A stretch of 64,000 nucleotides of DNA from Lutibaculum baratangense AMV1 (GTDB lineage: Bacteria > Pseudomonadota > Alphaproteobacteria > Rhizobiales > Tepidamorphaceae). This document shows positions 9,052 to 16,906 of this stretch, in pieces (the stretch's first letter is position 1; each line of letters opens with the position of its first letter). Position numbers and translations under genes: made by a program. The stretch lies in contig NZ_AWXZ01000016.1 of the NCBI RefSeq assembly GCF_000496075.1, positions 1-64,000 on the forward strand, given 5' to 3'. The notes under the pieces were generated by a model. That model made no database searches and had not been told where the DNA came from. It saw only the letters and a list, made by a program, of their open reading frames with translations.

Positions 9052-9951
9052 TCAGCCGAGCGCCGCCGCCCGGTGCAGCCCCGCGTGGCGGCGCGCGAGC
9101 GCATCGAGATCGGTCGAATAGCCGCCGCCGATGACCCCGGCGAGCGGGATATCGCGCTCCCGGACCAGTCCGACGACGCGCCGGTCCCGCTCCGCGAGCC
9201 CCTCGTCCGTGAGCGACAGCCGGCCGAGCCGGTCCTCGCGGTGGGGATCGACGCCCGCATTGTAGAACACGATGTCGGGCGCCACGCGGTCGAGAAGCTG
9301 CGGCAGGATCTCGGCCAGCGCCTCGAGATAGGCTTCGTCCCCCGTGCCGTCGGGCAGGCCGACGTCGAGATCGCCCGGCACCTTGAGCGCGGGATAGTTC
9401 CGCTCGGCATGGATCGAGAAGGTGAAGACGCTGTCGTCGCCGGAGAAGATCTCGGCCGTGCCGTCCCCCTGGTGGACGTCGCAGTCGATGACGAGCACCT
9501 GCCCGACCGATCCGTCCGAGACGAGGAGCCGGGCGGCCACCGCGACGTCGTTGAAGACGCAGAAGCCGGCGCCGCCGGCCTTTCGGGCATGGTGGCTCCC
9601 GCCGGCGGTCGTGCAGGCGATCCCTTCCTCCAGCGCGATGCGCGCCGCGACGACGGTCGCCCCGACGGAGAGGCGCGAGCGCCGCATGACCGTCGCCTCG
9701 ACGGGAAAGCCGATCTCGCGCTGCCGCTCCCGCGGCACGGCGAGGCCGAGCACGGCGTCGACATAGGCGCGGTCGTGGACGAGGGCGAGCCATTCGGCGG
9801 GTGCCTCGCCCGGCCGCACGAACCCTTCCGGCCCGACCACGCCCTCCTCGACCAGCACCTCCGCCAGCCTGAGATATTTGTGCATCGGGAACCGGTGTCC
9901 GGCCGGGAGCTGGGCGACGATCGCGTCGTGGTGGACGACTTTCGGCTTCAT
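9052..9951 (-). CDS. Histone-deacetylase-like amidohydrolase (HDAC/AcuC family)
   Basis: The product is a zinc-dependent deacetylase-fold protein of about 299 residues. Family motifs are present in order: GGSHHARKAGGAGFCVFNDV (substrate channel and active-site histidines), VLVIDCDVHQGDGTAE (zinc-ligand Asp and His) and DIVFYNAGVDPHREDRLG (third-ligand region). Bacterial relatives act on acetylated small molecules or proteins such as acetyl-CoA synthetase, so the substrate is open. I used MKPKVVHHDAIVAQ as the start; two in-frame ATGs 24-27 nt upstream are alternatives, and none has a strong ribosome site. It is convergent with purH, with about 20 nt between the stops. Confidence 0.88.
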   Translation of the reverse strand: MKPKVVHHDAIVAQLPAGHRFPMHKYLRLAEVLVEEGVVGPEGFVRPGEAPAEWLALVHDRAYVDAVLGLAVPRERQREIGFPVEATVMRRSRLSVGATVVAARIALEEGIACTTAGGSHHARKAGGAGFCVFNDVAVAARLLVSDGSVGQVLVIDCDVHQGDGTAEIFSGDDSVFTFSIHAERNYPALKVPGDLDVGLPDGTGDEAYLEALAEILPQLLDRVAPDIVFYNAGVDPHREDRLGRLSLTDEGLAERDRRVVGLVRERDIPLAGVIGGGYSTDLDALARRHAGLHRAAALG

Positions 9952-10309
9952 GTGAGGAACTTCAGGTAGGGCCATCATGTGGCGGATCGGCCGAAAAGGT
10001 CGGAATGCCGGGCAGATCGACCGCGGAAAGCGGCTCTCGGATTCATGTACCGGCTGCAGGTGGACGCTGCATGTTGCGTCCGGACACAAGTGGTTGATTT
10101 CGCGACCCTGTCGCCGCCGGAGATGGCTTTGGGCTTCATGTTGACCGTTCACCTTGCCGGCCAGCGAGCGCCGCGTGGCCCGTTCCTGTCGTCGCCCGTG
10201 CCGCGACGCCTCGCCCGTTAATCGATAACGCGGGTGTCAGATGTCCCACTGGCCGAATGCCGCCATACTCCCAGATAAGCGTGCAGCAGTCCTGATACGG
10301 AGACCCGCG
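9952..10309. other. Divergent intergenic region, no gene recognised
   Basis: This 358-nt gap separates the leftward HDAC-like gene from the rightward transglycosylase gene. It should hold both promoters. I see a short dyad (CGTTA-ATCGA-TAACG) at about 10216-10230, but no convincing sigma-70 pair, RNA gene or small ORF with a ribosome site. Confidence 0.5.
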
Positions 10310-11128
10310 ATGCGGAAGACCACTTTCGGAGCCTCGATCCTCGCCCTCTGCCTGTTTTTCGGCGTGAGCACGGCTCAAGCCGCGCAGTGCGGCGACGGCC
10401 CTGGCGGATTCTCGACATGGCTCTCGCAGTTCAAGCAGGAGGCTGTGGCTCGCGGCATCAGCCCCCGCGCGGTCTCGGCGGCCCTCGACGGGGTGACCTA
10501 CAATCCGACGGTGATCAAGCTCGACCGTGGCCAGAAGTCGTTCAGGCTGTCCTTCGAGGAGTTCTACGCCAAGCGCGTGTCGAACGCGATGATCAACCAG
10601 GGCCGCAAGCACATCCAGAACCACGGCCAGATGCTGGGCAGGATCGAGCAGCGCACCGGCGTGCCACCCGAGATCATCATGGCGATCTGGGGCCTCGAGA
10701 CCGGTTACGGCCGCGACAGCGGCAACATGTCGATCTTCCGCTCGCTCGCGACACTTGCCTATGACTGCCGCCGCTCCGACTTCTTCACGAACGAGCTGAT
10801 CCACGCCCTGATGATCGTCGATCGTGGCGACATGCAGCCGAGCCGGATGATCGGCGCCTGGGCCGGCGAGATCGGGCAGACGCAGTTCCTGGCCTCGTCC
10901 TACATCAAGTTCGCCGTCGACGGCGACGGCGACGGCCGGCGCGACCTCATCCGCTCGGTGCCGGACGTGCTCTGGTCGACCGCCAGCTATCTCCAGGCCT
11001 ATGGCTGGCAGCCGGGTGCCGGCTGGGAGCCCGGCACGCACAATTACGAGGTCCTGCGCAAGTGGAACAAGGCCTCGGTCTACGTGCAGACGATCTCCGT
11101 GATGGCGCAGAAGATGCGCCAGGGATGA
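10310..11128 (+). CDS. Lytic murein transglycosylase, MltB family
   Basis: The enzyme cleaves the MurNAc-GlcNAc bond of peptidoglycan, forming 1,6-anhydro ends. The 272-residue protein has a signal peptide (MRKTTFGASILALCLFFGVSTAQA, cleavage near residue 25) and no lipobox, so it is periplasmic and not a lipoprotein. The SLT_2/MltB domain covers the remainder. The catalytic Glu is in IWGLETGYGRDSGN, and the fold motif GAWAGEIGQTQFLASSY follows near residue 185. No C-terminal peptidoglycan-binding domain is present. The ATG was selected because it gives the signal peptide; an upstream in-frame ATG adds 23 non-secretory residues. It is convergent with pyrD, 37 nt away. Confidence 0.92.
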   Translation: MRKTTFGASILALCLFFGVSTAQAAQCGDGPGGFSTWLSQFKQEAVARGISPRAVSAALDGVTYNPTVIKLDRGQKSFRLSFEEFYAKRVSNAMINQGRKHIQNHGQMLGRIEQRTGVPPEIIMAIWGLETGYGRDSGNMSIFRSLATLAYDCRRSDFFTNELIHALMIVDRGDMQPSRMIGAWAGEIGQTQFLASSYIKFAVDGDGDGRRDLIRSVPDVLWSTASYLQAYGWQPGAGWEPGTHNYEVLRKWNKASVYVQTISVMAQKMRQG

Positions 11129-11165
11129 GGCCGGAAAGGGCGAGGCCCGCGGGCCCGCCCGCCGC

Positions 11166-12224
11166 TCACGCAGCGGTTCCGACCGCCGCCGCGACGCTCG
11201 AGAAGCCGTCGCGGCGCAGGCAGCGCACGAGGTCGCGGCAGATCCTCCGCGGCAGGTCGTAGCCCTCGTAGACGAGGCCGGTGTAGAGCTGCACGAGGCT
11301 CGCGCCCGCCCGGATCTTCTCGTAGGCCGCCGCGCCCGAGTCGACACCGCCGACGCCGATCAGCGGCAGGTCGGGCAGGCGGCGGTGCATGCGCGCCAGC
11401 ACCTCCGTCGACAGGCGGAACAGCGGCCTTCCGGAAAGCCCGCCGGCCTCCGCGGCATGCGCGCTCGCCAGGTTCTGCCGTTCCAATGTCGTGTTCGACA
11501 CGATCAACCCGTCGATCGCGTGCCTGCTCACCACCTCGGCGATGCCGTCGCATGCCGCCTGGTCGAGGTCGGGGGCGATCTTCAGGAGGAGCGGAACCCG
11601 CCGCTCCACCACCTCCCGCGCCTGATCCCGGGCCGCCACGCAGCGGCCGAGCAGATCATCGAGCGCCGCCTCGTGCTGAAGGTCGCGGAGGCCCGGCGTG
11701 TTCGGCGAGGAGATGTTGATGGTCAGGTACGACGCGACCGGCGCGAAGACGGCGATGCCGGCGGCATAGTCGGCGGCCTTGTCCGCCGTGTCCTTGTTCG
11801 CCCCGATGTTCACGCCGACGATGCCCTTGCGCTGCCGCGTCTCCAACCTTCGGAGCGCGGCCTCGTGGCCCTCGTTGTTGAACCCGAGGCGGTTGATCAC
11901 CGCCCCGTCCTCGACGAGCCGGAACATGCGCGGCCTCGGGTTGCCGGCCTGCGGGCGCGGCGTGAGGGTGCCGACCTCGACGAAGCCGAAGCCGAGATCG
12001 AGAACGGCCCCCGGCACCTCGGCATTCTTGTCGAAGCCGGCCGCCATGCCGATCGGGTTCGGGAAATCGAGGTCCCAGAGCGTCACGCGCAGACGTGGAT
12101 CGGCCGGCTCGGGATGCGTCCTGACGGCGCCCGAGCGCAGCGCCCGGATCGCGAGGCCGTGCGCCTGCTCCGGGTCGAGGCGGAACAGCAATGGTCGCGC
12201 CAGCCCGTAAAGCCCGGAGATCAC
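11166..12224 (-). CDS. pyrD: Dihydroorotate dehydrogenase (quinone), class II
   Basis: This membrane-associated FMN enzyme oxidises dihydroorotate to orotate with quinone, the fourth step of pyrimidine synthesis. The 352-residue product carries the class II N-terminal amphipathic segment (ISGLYGLARPLLFRLDPEQAHGLAI), GNPRPRMFRL, and the catalytic-serine loop NISSPNTPGLRDLQ. Near the end are the FMN phosphate-binding motifs GVGGVDSGAAAYEKIRAGA and LVQLYTGLVYEG. The GTG start follows AGGAGG closely and overlaps the DUF952 stop by four bases (GTGA), so the pair is translationally coupled. The longer ATG frame was rejected because its extra 40 residues are antisense-like and basic. Confidence 0.95.
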   Translation of the reverse strand: MISGLYGLARPLLFRLDPEQAHGLAIRALRSGAVRTHPEPADPRLRVTLWDLDFPNPIGMAAGFDKNAEVPGAVLDLGFGFVEVGTLTPRPQAGNPRPRMFRLVEDGAVINRLGFNNEGHEAALRRLETRQRKGIVGVNIGANKDTADKAADYAAGIAVFAPVASYLTINISSPNTPGLRDLQHEAALDDLLGRCVAARDQAREVVERRVPLLLKIAPDLDQAACDGIAEVVSRHAIDGLIVSNTTLERQNLASAHAAEAGGLSGRPLFRLSTEVLARMHRRLPDLPLIGVGGVDSGAAAYEKIRAGASLVQLYTGLVYEGYDLPRRICRDLVRCLRRDGFSSVAAAVGTAA

Positions 12225-12556
12225 GCCTCCTCCGCCGCTTCGCCGTCGTCCGGAGCGGTGATCGGCTCCACGGAGAAGACGGCAGCCAGCGGAAGCGACC
12301 CGTAGTGGTGCGGGAACATCTCGCCGCGTCGCGACGGTTCCCACCTCAGGCTCGGCAGCGCGTCGGCATCGAACCCGATGAGGACGAGGTCCTTCCGCCC
12401 GGCGAAGTGCTTCTCGAGCGTTCCTTCCACCTGGTCCGCGTTCGACAGGTGCACGAAGCCGTCACGTTCGTCGTCGGGGTTGCCGTCGAACTCGCCCCGC
12501 TCTTCCGCCGTCCGCCATTCGTCGGCACTGCAGATCTTGTAGACGATATATGGCAC
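12221..12556 (-). CDS. DUF952 domain-containing protein
   Basis: This small cytosolic protein of about 111 residues belongs to the DUF952 family, whose function is unknown. Conserved blocks are IVYKICSADEWRTAEERGEF, DGFVHLSNADQV, EKHFAGRKDLVLIGFDADAL and WEPSRRGEMFPHHYGSL, which cover the whole family profile. I used the GTG encoding VPYIVYKIC because this gives the usual family length; an ATG 27 codons upstream would add a basic leader. The stop overlaps the pyrD start (GTGA), so it is the first gene of a two-gene operon. It is divergent from the S24 repressor gene. Confidence 0.85.
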   Translation of the reverse strand: MPYIVYKICSADEWRTAEERGEFDGNPDDERDGFVHLSNADQVEGTLEKHFAGRKDLVLIGFDADALPSLRWEPSRRGEMFPHHYGSLPLAAVFSVEPITAPDDGEAAEEA

Positions 12557-12716
12557 GAGGGATGAGAACTCCGCTGCCTCGGACGCGCCGAAGCTACTGC
12601 GCAGGCGGGCGCGCTTCAAGAAGTTGTCACGCAGCACCGGGTGGACAGTGGCGCGGCGCGGGGATAATTCCTAGATAAAGAAAAAATTCACTCCCCTACC
12701 CCCCAAGGAGCGGCCC

Positions 12717-13352
12717 ATGCTGTCGCACCGGCAGATATGGCAGGCGATCGACGCCCTCGCGCATCGCCATGCCCTCACCCCGTCGGGTCTCGCGAAGCGG
12801 GCCGGGCTCGACCCCACCACCTTCAACAAGTCCAAGCGCCAGACGGCCGACGGCCGGCTGCGCTGGCCGAACACGGAAAGCATCTCGAAGATCCTCGCCG
12901 CGACCGGCACATCGATCGAAGACTTCATGGCCTTCACCCGGGACGTCGCCGGCGATCTGGCGCCGCCTCGACCGGTGCCGCTCATCGGCCTCGCCCAGGC
13001 GGGCCATGGCGGCTTCTTCGACGACGGCGGCTTCCCCGTCGGCTCCGGCTGGGACGAGGTCGAGTTCCCGGCGGTCTCCGACGCGCATGCCTATGCGCTC
13101 GAGGTGAGCGGCGACTCCATGCTTCCTCTCTACCGCGACGGCGACGTGGTGATCGTGTCGCCGGCCGCGAGCGTCCGGCGCGGCGACCGGGTGATCGTCA
13201 AGACGCGGGAGGGCGAGGTGATGGCGAAGATCCTCGCGCGACGGAGTGCCCGCGTGGTGGAACTGCACTCGATCAACCCGGCCCACGAGCACCGCATACT
13301 TCCGCTCTCGGACGTGGAGTGGATCGCGCGTATCATCTGGGCGAGCCAGTAG
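12717..13352 (+). CDS. S24/LexA-like transcriptional repressor with autopeptidase domain
   Basis: The protein has 211 residues. It has an N-terminal helix-turn-helix (about residues 5-70, SGLAKRAGLDPTTFNKSKR) and a C-terminal S24 peptidase domain (about 100-205). The catalytic Ser is in EVSGDSMLPLYRDGDVV and the Lys in GEVMAKILA. No clear Ala-Gly cleavage site lies in the hinge, so the S24 fold may serve dimerisation or ligand response and not SOS self-cleavage. AAGGAG lies 6 nt from the ATG. Although the fold resembles phage CI repressors, there are no phage genes around it. The upstream gap is AT-rich (TAGATAAAGAAAAAATTC), a likely promoter and operator. Confidence 0.88.
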   Translation: MLSHRQIWQAIDALAHRHALTPSGLAKRAGLDPTTFNKSKRQTADGRLRWPNTESISKILAATGTSIEDFMAFTRDVAGDLAPPRPVPLIGLAQAGHGGFFDDGGFPVGSGWDEVEFPAVSDAHAYALEVSGDSMLPLYRDGDVVIVSPAASVRRGDRVIVKTREGEVMAKILARRSARVVELHSINPAHEHRILPLSDVEWIARIIWASQ

Positions 13353-13419
13353 CGGCCCCGGAACGTTCGGGCCGCCAGGGGGTTATGGCGCCGAGGGAGA
13401 GTGGGGAGGTCCGGCGAAC

Positions 13420-14163
13420 GTGCTCCGAACGATGGTGCTAGCGGTGCTTCTGGCGGCGATGTTCCTCGCCGGCTACCGTGTCGCGACCTTCTACGAGGAG
13501 GCGGGAGAGCCCGCGAGGGTCTCGACCACCTCGACGGCGCCTGCCGAGGAGGCCGCAGAACCGGCTGACGGCGCGCCCGAAACGGATGCCGCCCCCGTGA
13601 GGGAGCGCCGGGCGTTCCGTGACGTCACGTCCGGGGCCGTCTTCTCCGGGCCAATCACCGCCCCGCGCGTCGAGATCACGCCGGAGCCCGGCGCGCCGCC
13701 TCGCGCCAAAGCCGATGAGGACGGTGCCGCCACGGGCGAGGATTCGGAAGGCGAGACCGCCGAGCGCTTCTTCCGCGTGATCGTCGAGGACGCCGGCACG
13801 CTGGTCGCGGGCGATCGCACGATCCGCCTCGCGCGCATCGACGCACCCGCCGCGGACGCGACCTGCACCGACGAAACGGGCGCGGAGTGGCCCTGCGGCC
13901 GCGCGGCGAAGGGTGCGCTCGCCTTGTTCCTGCGCGGCCGGGCGGTCGACTGCGAGCGGATCGCGGGCGACGCTGGCGCCTTCACGGCGGACTGCCGCTC
14001 CGGCGACGACGACCTGGCGGAGTGGCTCGTCGCCCGTGGCTGGGCGAAGCCCGCCACGGACGCCTATGGCGGGCTGTCGGAGACGGCCGAACGGGAACGA
14101 CTGGGCCTATATCAGGCCCGCTGGCGGCCGGGAGGAGAGACGGCCGCCGCCGGTCAGGACTGA
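13420..14163 (+). CDS. Membrane-anchored SNase-fold (thermonuclease-like) protein
   Basis: The product has 247 residues. It starts with GTG 10 nt after GGAGG and opens with a transmembrane or signal segment ([20 protein letters not shown]). An Ala/Glu/Pro-rich linker (to about residue 125) is followed by a staphylococcal-nuclease-like OB-fold domain: [32 protein letters not shown], and a C-terminal [13 protein letters not shown]. The canonical catalytic Arg/Glu set is only partly evident, so nuclease activity is uncertain. Several Cys residues suggest disulfides in an extracytoplasmic domain. It follows the S24 repressor by 67 nt. Its last 10 bases overlap the convergent lysS stop. Confidence 0.75.
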   Translation: MLRTMVLAVLLAAMFLAGYRVATFYEEAGEPARVSTTSTAPAEEAAEPADGAPETDAAPVRERRAFRDVTSGAVFSGPITAPRVEITPEPGAPPRAKADEDGAATGEDSEGETAERFFRVIVEDAGTLVAGDRTIRLARIDAPAADATCTDETGAEWPCGRAAKGALALFLRGRAVDCERIAGDAGAFTADCRSGDDDLAEWLVARGWAKPATDAYGGLSETAERERLGLYQARWRPGGETAAAGQD

Positions 14164-15821
14164 GTGGCGGCAAGCTCGCCGGCCAGGGCCCGCCTGATCA
14201 GCTCGCGGGTGTTTTCGATCCCGTAGAGGGCGACGAACGAGCCGAAACGCGGCCCCCGGCTCTGGCCCAGGAGCACCTCGTACAGCATGTTGAACCATGC
14301 GCCCGAGACGCCGGGTCCACCGTCCGGGCCCTTCTTCTTCTGGTCCTGATACCGCTCGATCGGCCGGGCCACGTCGAGCATCGCGTCCTGGATATGGGCG
14401 GCGTCCGCCCCCTCCGGCAGGCGCGCGAGCGCCTCGTCGAGCCCGAGCAGCGCCTCGCGCTCGACCTCGTCGGGCGCGCGGTAGGTCTTCGTCGGCGCGA
14501 CGTGATCCTCGTAGTAGCGGATGGCGTAGCCGACCTCGGCGTCGAGATGCGGGTGGCTCTGCGGCGTCACGCCCGGGGCATAGCGGCCGATGAAGCCCCA
14601 GAGCACGTCGCGTGTGTGCGCGTTCGAGGCCGAGACGAGGTTCAGGAGCAGCGCGAACGACACCGGCATCTCGATCTCCGGCGGATTGCCGGAGTGGATG
14701 TGCCAGACGGGGTTCGAGAGGCGCTGCTTCTCGTCCTGCCTGTCATAGCCCGACAGGAGCTGGAAATACTCGTCCACGTGGCGAGGGATGACGTCCCAGT
14801 GCAGCTTCTTCGCCTCGCGCGGCCGCTGGTACATGAAGAGGGCGAGGCTTTCCTGGCTCGCATAGCGCAGCCACTCCTCGATCGTCAGGCCGTTGCCCTT
14901 CGACTTCGAGATCTTCTCGCCGTTCTCGTCGAGAAAGAGCTCGTAGTTGAAGCCGTCGGGCGGCATGCCTCCGAGAACGCGGCAGATCTTCGACGACGTC
15001 TTCATGTTGTCGATGTGGTCCTTGCCGCTCATCTCGTAGTCGACGCCGAGCGCCGCCCAGCGCAGGGCCCAGTCGGGCTTCCACTGCGCCTTCGCGTGGC
15101 CGCCCGTCACCGGCGTCTCGAAGCGGCTGCCGGTGTCGGGATCCGTCCACACGATCGTGCCTGCCCGCGGATGCACCTCCTCGACCGGGACCTGCATGAC
15201 GACGCCCGTCTCGGGGTGGACGGGCAGGAACGGCGAATAGGTCTTCTGCCGCTCCTCCCGCAGCGTCGGCAGCATGATCGCCATCACGTCGTCGTAGCGC
15301 TCGAGCATCACGAGGAGCTTCTCGTCGAGCAGCCCGCGCGCGTAGTACTCGGTGGCCGACGCGAACTCGTAGTCGAAGCCGAATGCGTCGAGGAACGAGC
15401 GCAGCATGGCGTTGTTGTGGTGGCCGAAGCTCTCATGGGTCCCGAAGGGGTCCGGCACCTTCGTCAGCGGCTTGCCGAGATGCCGGGCCAGGAGGTCGCG
15501 GTTCGGCACGTTCTCTGGCACCTTCCGCATGCCGTCCATGTCGTCGGAGAACGACAGGAGGCGCGAGGGATACCTGCCTTCGGTGAGCACGTCGAACGCA
15601 TGGCGCACCATGGTGGTGCGGGCCACTTCGCCGAACGTGCCGATATGGGGAAGGCCGCTCGGCCCGTAGCCCGTCTCGAAGAGCACCGGGTCCGTCTTGC
15701 CCGATTTCTCGATCCTCGCGGCGAGCTTCCTTGCCTCCTCGAAGGGCCAGGCCCGGCAATCCTCTGCGAGTTCGCGAAATCGTGCGCCGGTCTCGGCGGC
15801 GCGGGCGAGCGTCGTGCTCAT
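14154..15821 (-). CDS. lysS: Lysyl-tRNA synthetase, class I
   Basis: This charges tRNA-Lys. It is the class I type found in archaea and most alphaproteobacteria, not the common class II enzyme. The 555-residue product carries the HIGH-type motif [12 protein letters not shown] at about residues 54-65 and the KMSKS-type motif [11 protein letters not shown] at about 300. The alpha-helix cage domain follows. The start [12 protein letters not shown] was chosen over an in-frame ATG 26 codons upstream, which adds a basic non-conserved leader. The name lysK is also used for this form. It ends convergently with the SNase-like gene, overlapping it by 10 bp. Confidence 0.95.
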   Translation of the reverse strand: MSTTLARAAETGARFRELAEDCRAWPFEEARKLAARIEKSGKTDPVLFETGYGPSGLPHIGTFGEVARTTMVRHAFDVLTEGRYPSRLLSFSDDMDGMRKVPENVPNRDLLARHLGKPLTKVPDPFGTHESFGHHNNAMLRSFLDAFGFDYEFASATEYYARGLLDEKLLVMLERYDDVMAIMLPTLREERQKTYSPFLPVHPETGVVMQVPVEEVHPRAGTIVWTDPDTGSRFETPVTGGHAKAQWKPDWALRWAALGVDYEMSGKDHIDNMKTSSKICRVLGGMPPDGFNYELFLDENGEKISKSKGNGLTIEEWLRYASQESLALFMYQRPREAKKLHWDVIPRHVDEYFQLLSGYDRQDEKQRLSNPVWHIHSGNPPEIEMPVSFALLLNLVSASNAHTRDVLWGFIGRYAPGVTPQSHPHLDAEVGYAIRYYEDHVAPTKTYRAPDEVEREALLGLDEALARLPEGADAAHIQDAMLDVARPIERYQDQKKKGPDGGPGVSGAWFNMLYEVLLGQSRGPRFGSFVALYGIENTRELIRRALAGELAATQS

Positions 15822-15965
15822 CTGTCTGTCACCACTGGTGGTACGGGGTCTTGCGGGACGTCGACACGTTCCGTGCGCCATCACCTGCGCACGCGGCATC
15901 CTCCCGGAGAGGAACTAAGCGCCTTGGACGTGCATGGCAAGCGCCGCGCCGGCGTGGACCCTCGC

Positions 15966-16847
15966 TCAGTAGAAGCTGATCGGGAAGTGGCGGCGGTAGA
16001 TCTCCTCGTACTCGCCGCTGCGGTGAACGCGCGCGAGAGCGAAATCGAGCGCGCGCAGGAGCGTGCGCCCCTCGGGCGCCACCGCTATTGCGAGCCCCTC
16101 GCCGAAGTAGCGGCTCTCGGTGAAGGGGCCGCCGACGAAGCGGCAGCAATCGCCGGACACCGCGCCGTTGAGCCACAGCGAGAGGTTGATCCCGTCCCCG
16201 AAGACCAGGTCGACCTTTTCGCCACGCAGGGCCTCGCGCGCCTCCTCGGCCGTCTCGAACGGGGCGATGCCGGCCTCCGGGAAGAGGTCGCGGAGATAGG
16301 CCTCATGAGCCGTCCTGGCGACGACGCCGACGCTGCGGCCCGCCAGCGTCTCGGGCGTGGCATCGCGAAGCTCGGTGCCGCGGCGCGCGACGAAGCGGGC
16401 GGGACGGGCCAGAAAGCGGTTCGTGAAGATGAACCGGTCGGCCGGCGCCCGGTCGATCGCCATCGTGGAGATGATCGCGTCGCCGAGCCCCCGCTCGATG
16501 CCCTGAAGAAGCACGTCCCAGCGCATCGGCTGCAAGGTGCACTGCACGGGGATTTCTTCGCAGAGGGCCCGCGTCAGATCAACGAGGAAGCCGGTCGGAT
16601 TTCCATCGGCACCGATGAAGCTGAACGGCGGGTTATCCGCCTCCGTCAGAAAGCGGATACGCCTGATCTCGGACAGGTTCGGCTTCTCGTAACGATGCGA
16701 GCTGTCCCAATAGTTGGGGACGCCGGTTCCTGCGGGCACGTCTTGTGCCATTGCCGGTTGCAGCCACGGCACGAACCCAAGGCTGCAGCCGATACCCAGA
16801 AGTACAAGCGACACAAGAACGACACTACTGAACCGATAGACTCGCAT
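15966..16847 (-). CDS. Periplasmic solute-binding protein, family 3
   Basis: The 293-residue precursor has a signal peptide (MRVYRFSSVVLVSLVLLGIGCSLGFVPWLQPAMAQ) and an SBP_bac_3 domain: IRFLTEADNPPFSFIGADGN, GFLVDLTRALCEEIPVQC, and AGRSVGVVARTAHEAYL. Relatives bind amino acids or similar small polar ligands for ABC uptake. A GCS sequence in the signal region could be taken for a lipobox, but a longer cleavable signal ending AMAQ fits better. No ABC permease or ATPase gene lies beside it, so it is an orphan here. It is divergent from the glycosyltransferase gene, with 59 nt between starts. Confidence 0.87.
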   Translation of the reverse strand: MRVYRFSSVVLVSLVLLGIGCSLGFVPWLQPAMAQDVPAGTGVPNYWDSSHRYEKPNLSEIRRIRFLTEADNPPFSFIGADGNPTGFLVDLTRALCEEIPVQCTLQPMRWDVLLQGIERGLGDAIISTMAIDRAPADRFIFTNRFLARPARFVARRGTELRDATPETLAGRSVGVVARTAHEAYLRDLFPEAGIAPFETAEEAREALRGEKVDLVFGDGINLSLWLNGAVSGDCCRFVGGPFTESRYFGEGLAIAVAPEGRTLLRALDFALARVHRSGEYEEIYRRHFPISFY

Positions 16848-16906
16848 CAAACCAGCTTCCGGGTCATGATCTTCCCGAAGACAACCGACGGGCTGGACGG
16901 GACCGC

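Noticed and set aside
11120-11160. GGCCCGCGGGCC palindrome between mltB-like and pyrD genes as a terminator
   Set aside because: It is short, has no loop of its own and no T tract; such GC palindromes arise often at this base composition.
12717-13352. Prophage or integrated element suggested by a CI-like repressor
   Set aside because: There are no integrase, structural or replication genes nearby, and no att-like repeats flank it.
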